DNA of 64,000 nucleotides. Origin: Micromonospora rubida (GTDB lineage Bacteria > Actinomycetota > Actinomycetes > Mycobacteriales > Micromonosporaceae). How positions within the stretch are numbered: the first letter of the stretch is position 1; every line of letters begins with the position of its first letter. The notes under the pieces are model-generated. The model did no database searches. It was not told the origin of the DNA and was given only the letters and a program-made list of their open reading frames with translations. The stretch is from assembly GCF_009908295.1 (NCBI RefSeq), contig NZ_JAAALO010000004.1:310001-374000 (forward strand), in the 5' to 3' direction. Positions 61,557-64,000 of the stretch are shown in pieces. The position numbers and the translations under genes were made by a program.

Positions 61557-61775
61557 CTACTGCTTCTCCGCCACGAAGACGCCCACCCCTTCGAGTGTCT
61601 CGGTCAGCCCGGTCGCGCGGAGGATCATCATGGCCTTCCCGACCACCGTGTCCGACACGCCGTAATCCTTGCAGAGTTGCGACCGACTCGGCAGCTTCGC
61701 GCCGGGCGGCCAGTCGCCTGATTCGATCTTGCTTCGTAGCTCGTCTGCGAGCACCTGGTACTGCTGCTTGGGCAT
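61557..61775 (-). CDS. Short GntR-family DNA-binding protein (2)
   Basis: 72 residues: YQVLADELRSKIESGDWPPG, AKLPSRSQLCKDYGVSDTVV, GVGVFVAEKQ. HTH only, no ligand domain. ATG at 61775 follows GGGGAG; a GTG two codons earlier is possible. 24 bases upstream of the first GntR gene and divergent from the DivIVA-like gene. Confidence 0.88.
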   Translation of the reverse strand: MPKQQYQVLADELRSKIESGDWPPGAKLPSRSQLCKDYGVSDTVVGKAMMILRATGLTETLEGVGVFVAEKQ

Positions 61776-62078
61776 GCACACTCCCCGGATGGCATGCCCA
61801 TTCGATCACGGCACCACCTCCAACCTCAAGCAATTGGTGGTTGGTCGTTGACCTACAACCGGTACCGATTGAAGGTTGCTGTTGAACGCTCCCGGATGGC
61901 ACTGAGGGCGCTCGACGAGGCGGGACGGCATTCCCTGGTCGACCGTCCCGACCTCCCGGTGGTCCTGCTCGCCTGCGGCTTGGCGGCTGTTGAGAGCAGG
62001 GCCGGGCGGTCGGTCGGCCGTGTCGACCGACCGCCCCTTCCGGCATCGCACACCGAGTCGTCGAGGAAAGGACAACCT

Positions 62079-62450
62079 GTGGTGCGTACGCTTCTGCGAT
62101 CCCTGCTCAGCCGCCGGCACGCCGGGCCACACTCGGCAGCCCACCGGCCCGTCGGTGCTGCCCGGCCCGTCGGGCAAGGTCCGCGCAACCGGCCGCCGGC
62201 CGGCGCGTACCGCTCGTGCCTTCCCCTGCGACCCTGGCAGGTGCGGAGCCGGACCTTCACGCCGCGCCGGCGCGGCGCGGACCCGGTGGAGGTCGCCGAG
62301 TTCCTCGACCGGGTCGCCGCCGACCTGGCCGCCGCCTACGCGGCGCTGGCGCGCAGCCGCGAGGAGGTCGCCCGGATCAAGGCGGCGCTGCGGGAGTGGC
62401 AGTCGCGCCAGGCACCCGCCGCGCGTGACCTGACCCGGCGGCGTCCGTGA
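62079..62450 (+). CDS. DivIVA-like domain protein
   Basis: 123 residues. After a basic, poorly conserved N-terminus, residues 66-110 read RSRTFTPRRRGADPVEVAEF, LDRVAADLAAAYAALARSRE, the DivIVA membrane-curvature motif plus start of the coiled coil, but very short. GTG at 62079 follows GAGGAAAGG. Coupled with the next gene by a GTGA overlap and divergent from the GntR pair; this looks like a recurring Micromonosporaceae cassette. The 300 bases upstream (61782-62078) contain no other gene. Confidence 0.7.
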   Translation: MVRTLLRSLLSRRHAGPHSAAHRPVGAARPVGQGPRNRPPAGAYRSCLPLRPWQVRSRTFTPRRRGADPVEVAEFLDRVAADLAAAYAALARSREEVARIKAALREWQSRQAPAARDLTRRRP

Positions 62451-62698
62451 GCAGCCGGTACGTCATCCACCTGCCGGTGACGGCGGCCGATCTGGCCCGC
62501 GCCAAGATTCTGGCCCGGACCGCCGTCCGCTCGCTGGCCATCATCGCCCCCGTCGATCCCGGCGAGACCACCGTCTCGCCCGAGGACAACCAGGGGGTAC
62601 GCCACCGCGTGTTCTGCGACCGCAGGCTCGATGGTGGGCGGCGGTGTGTGCTGCGGGCCGAGCACGAGACGCCCTGCGCGGCGCGTGTGCCCCGCTGA
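62447..62698 (+). CDS. Small hypothetical protein, 83 residues
   Basis: No recognised domain. GTG at 62447 overlaps the DivIVA-like stop, so it is translationally coupled. The sequence starts MSSRYVIHLPVTAADLARAK and ends with three Cys (VFCDRRLDGGRRC, TPC), which might bind a metal. Function unknown. Confidence 0.6.
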   Translation: MSSRYVIHLPVTAADLARAKILARTAVRSLAIIAPVDPGETTVSPEDNQGVRHRVFCDRRLDGGRRCVLRAEHETPCAARVPR

Positions 62699-62733
62699 CT
62701 GCGGCCTCCCGCAGGAGTCCCCGGCCGGGGTGG

Positions 62734-63870
62734 TCAGCGGAGGGCGGCGAAGAACTGGCGGATGTCGCCGACCAGCACGTCGGTCGCCTCGTGGGCGGCG
62801 TAGTGGCCGCCGACATCGCCCCGGTCGCCCGGGCCGGCGTCGAAGGAGTGCCAGCTGACGATGTTGGCGTGGTCCCGGTCGGCGAAGCGGCGGATCGACT
62901 GGAAGTCTCCGGGGAACATCGCCAGCCCGGTCGGCACCGTGGTCGGCCCGGCGGGCTGCTCGGTGGCGTGCGCGTCCTCCCAGTAGAAGCGCATGGCCGA
63001 GGCGGCGGTGCCGGTGAACCAGTAGATCGCCACGTTGGCCAGGACGAAGTCGGCGTCCAGGCTGGTGTCGAAGAGTTGGGCGTTCCAGGCCAGCAGCCCG
63101 ACCGGCGAGTCGGCCACGGCGAAGGCCAGGGTCTGCGGCTGCTGGCTGTGCACCTGGTTGAAGGAGAACTTGTTCTCGTAGAACCACTGGAGGTGCTTGA
63201 GCGCCACATGGTCGGCCTCGGACAGCCCCGCGAACTCGGCCGGGTCGCCGGACGGGAACGAGAAGAGCTGGGTGACGTGCACCCCGACGACGTGTTCGGG
63301 GTCGAACCGGCCGACCTCGGGCGAGACGAGCGAGCCGCCGTCGTTGCCGACCGCGCCGTAGCGGTCGTACCCGAGGCGGTTCATCAGCTCGGCCCAGGCG
63401 CGGGCCGTGCGGTAGCGGTTCCAGCCGGCGCTGCGGGTGGGGCCGGAGAAGCCGAAGCCCGGCAGCGACGGGATCACCAGGTGGAACGCCGGGGCCTGCG
63501 GATCGGTGGGCTCGGTGAGCGGGGCGATCACGTCCAGGTACTCCAGCACGGAGCCGGGCCAGCCGTGGGTGAGCACCAGCGGGGTTGCGTCGGCCCGGGA
63601 CGACCGGACGTGCAGGAAGTGGATGTCCTCGCCGTCGATCTCGGTGACGAACTGCGGGTGGGCGTTGAGCCGCGCCTCCACGGCCCGCCAGTCGAACCCG
63701 TCCCGCCAGCGCTCGGCCAGGGCGCGGACCCGGGCGGTGGTCATGCCGTACTCGCCGGTGGTGCCCGGCAGCTCGTGCGGCCAGACGGTCCGGCTCAGGC
63801 GGTCGGCCAGGTCGTCCAGCGCGGCCTGCGGGACCTCGACGCGGTACGGGCGGACGGTGGTGTCGATCAC
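62734..63870 (-). CDS. Epoxide hydrolase (alpha/beta hydrolase, EHN domain)
   Basis: 378 residues. The N-terminal EHN segment (VRPYRVEVPQAALDDLADRL, WPHELPGTTGEYGMTTARVR) precedes the hydrolase core: oxyanion loop LVLTHGWPGS, nucleophile region YGAVGNDGGSLVSPEVGRF with Asp in the GNDGG elbow, and the C-terminal GGHYAAHEAT with the catalytic His. Adds water to epoxides. GTG at 63870 follows AAGGAG. Divergent from the gene at the right edge across an operator-like inverted repeat. Confidence 0.9.
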   Translation of the reverse strand: MIDTTVRPYRVEVPQAALDDLADRLSRTVWPHELPGTTGEYGMTTARVRALAERWRDGFDWRAVEARLNAHPQFVTEIDGEDIHFLHVRSSRADATPLVLTHGWPGSVLEYLDVIAPLTEPTDPQAPAFHLVIPSLPGFGFSGPTRSAGWNRYRTARAWAELMNRLGYDRYGAVGNDGGSLVSPEVGRFDPEHVVGVHVTQLFSFPSGDPAEFAGLSEADHVALKHLQWFYENKFSFNQVHSQQPQTLAFAVADSPVGLLAWNAQLFDTSLDADFVLANVAIYWFTGTAASAMRFYWEDAHATEQPAGPTTVPTGLAMFPGDFQSIRRFADRDHANIVSWHSFDAGPGDRGDVGGHYAAHEATDVLVGDIRQFFAALR

Positions 63871-63881
63871 GGCGACTCCTT

Positions 63882-63943
63882 CGGAACGGAATGCTTCGCT
63901 CTGTTTCAGTAGAGACTCTATCAGAGCGGAGCGATCCGTTCCG
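63882..63943. promoter_or_regulatory. Divergent operator candidate (imperfect 21-bp inverted repeat)
   Basis: 63882-63902 and 63923-63943 are imperfect reverse complements (about 17 of 21 match), beginning CGGAACGGA on each outer side. The central AT-richer 20 bases contain TAGAGACTCTATC. Typical TetR-type layout. Confidence 0.55.
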
Positions 63944-63960
63944 CTGCTAGCCTTGGTGTC

Positions 63961-64000
63961 ATGACGAACTCCGCCGACGCCGCCCCCACCCCGCCGCTCG
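63961..64000 (+). CDS. 5' end of a divergent gene, truncated by the window
   Basis: ATG at 63961 follows TAGCCT (63948-63953) by 7 bases; the first 13 codons read MTNSADAAPTPPL. Position opposite the epoxide hydrolase and next to the operator suggests a regulator such as TetR, but the visible part cannot show it. Confidence 0.5.
   Translation, partial: MTNSADAAPTPPL

Overview
The window is high-GC actinobacterial chromosome. Gene content and style point to the Micromonosporaceae (Micromonospora or a close relative): a dnaK-grpE-dnaJ-hspR cluster with a HAIR operator, XRE/DUF397 pairs, GntR plus DivIVA-like small genes, many GTG starts with 1-4 bp stop/start overlaps, and many start codons that lie 6-7 bases after a TAnnnT box (leaderless transcripts). 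Species cannot be decided from the sequence alone.

Layout. 0-4.3 kb: cell-wall hydrolases (a partial NlpC/P60 peptidase, an N-acetylmuramoyl-L-alanine amidase, and a second NlpC/P60 peptidase under a c-di-AMP riboswitch). 4.3-5.6 kb: dcd and a PNPOx-like protein. 5.76-11.32 kb: a tRNA-Gly(CCC) carrying an integrated element of about 5.5 kb, bounded by a 44-bp direct repeat of the tRNA 3' end. It holds a tyrosine integrase, an xis remnant, two truncated IS701-type copies, an IS3-type miniature element, and one intact cargo gene.

The cargo gene (8843-10651) is the most striking item. It encodes a secreted protein in which a CdtB-type (cytolethal distending toxin, DNase I fold) nuclease, with all recognisable catalytic motifs, is fused to two ricin-type beta-trefoil lectin domains. 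Classical CDT is a three-subunit CdtA-CdtB-CdtC toxin whose A and C subunits are lectins; here the nuclease and two lectin modules form one chain.

11.4-31.8 kb is mixed chromosome: an AraC/NmrA/DUF1772 locus, a secreted tripeptidyl aminopeptidase followed by a NarL-type two-component pair, an orphan colicin-immunity-like gene, an inositol-monophosphatase-like gene with an altered metal motif, an XRE/DUF397 pair, small enzymes (methyltransferase, GNAT, VOC, DUF1801, LysR, LLM oxidoreductase, ASCH, phosphoribosyltransferase), an RlpA-like protein, a PP2C phosphatase and a large acyl-CoA dehydrogenase. 31.8-42.3 kb: twin DUF6458 membrane proteins, SixA, a hemolysin-III family protein, the pxpB-pxpC-pxpA 5-oxoprolinase operon, a thioredoxin/NHL protein, and a 1027-residue repeat-rich membrane protein. 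42.3-46 kb: a 2-oxoacid dehydrogenase operon (E1alpha, E1beta, E2). 46.4-52.7 kb: a Pro-rich secreted protein, a PAP2-like membrane protein, an unknown 405-residue protein and a pair of membrane-linked GTPases. 52.8-57.3 kb: the DnaK chaperone operon. 57.4-64 kb: small hypotheticals, a KhtU/KhtT-like K+/H+ antiporter pair, a BNR-repeat lipoprotein, two GntR regulators, a DivIVA-like protein, and an epoxide hydrolase divergent from a gene that runs off the right edge.
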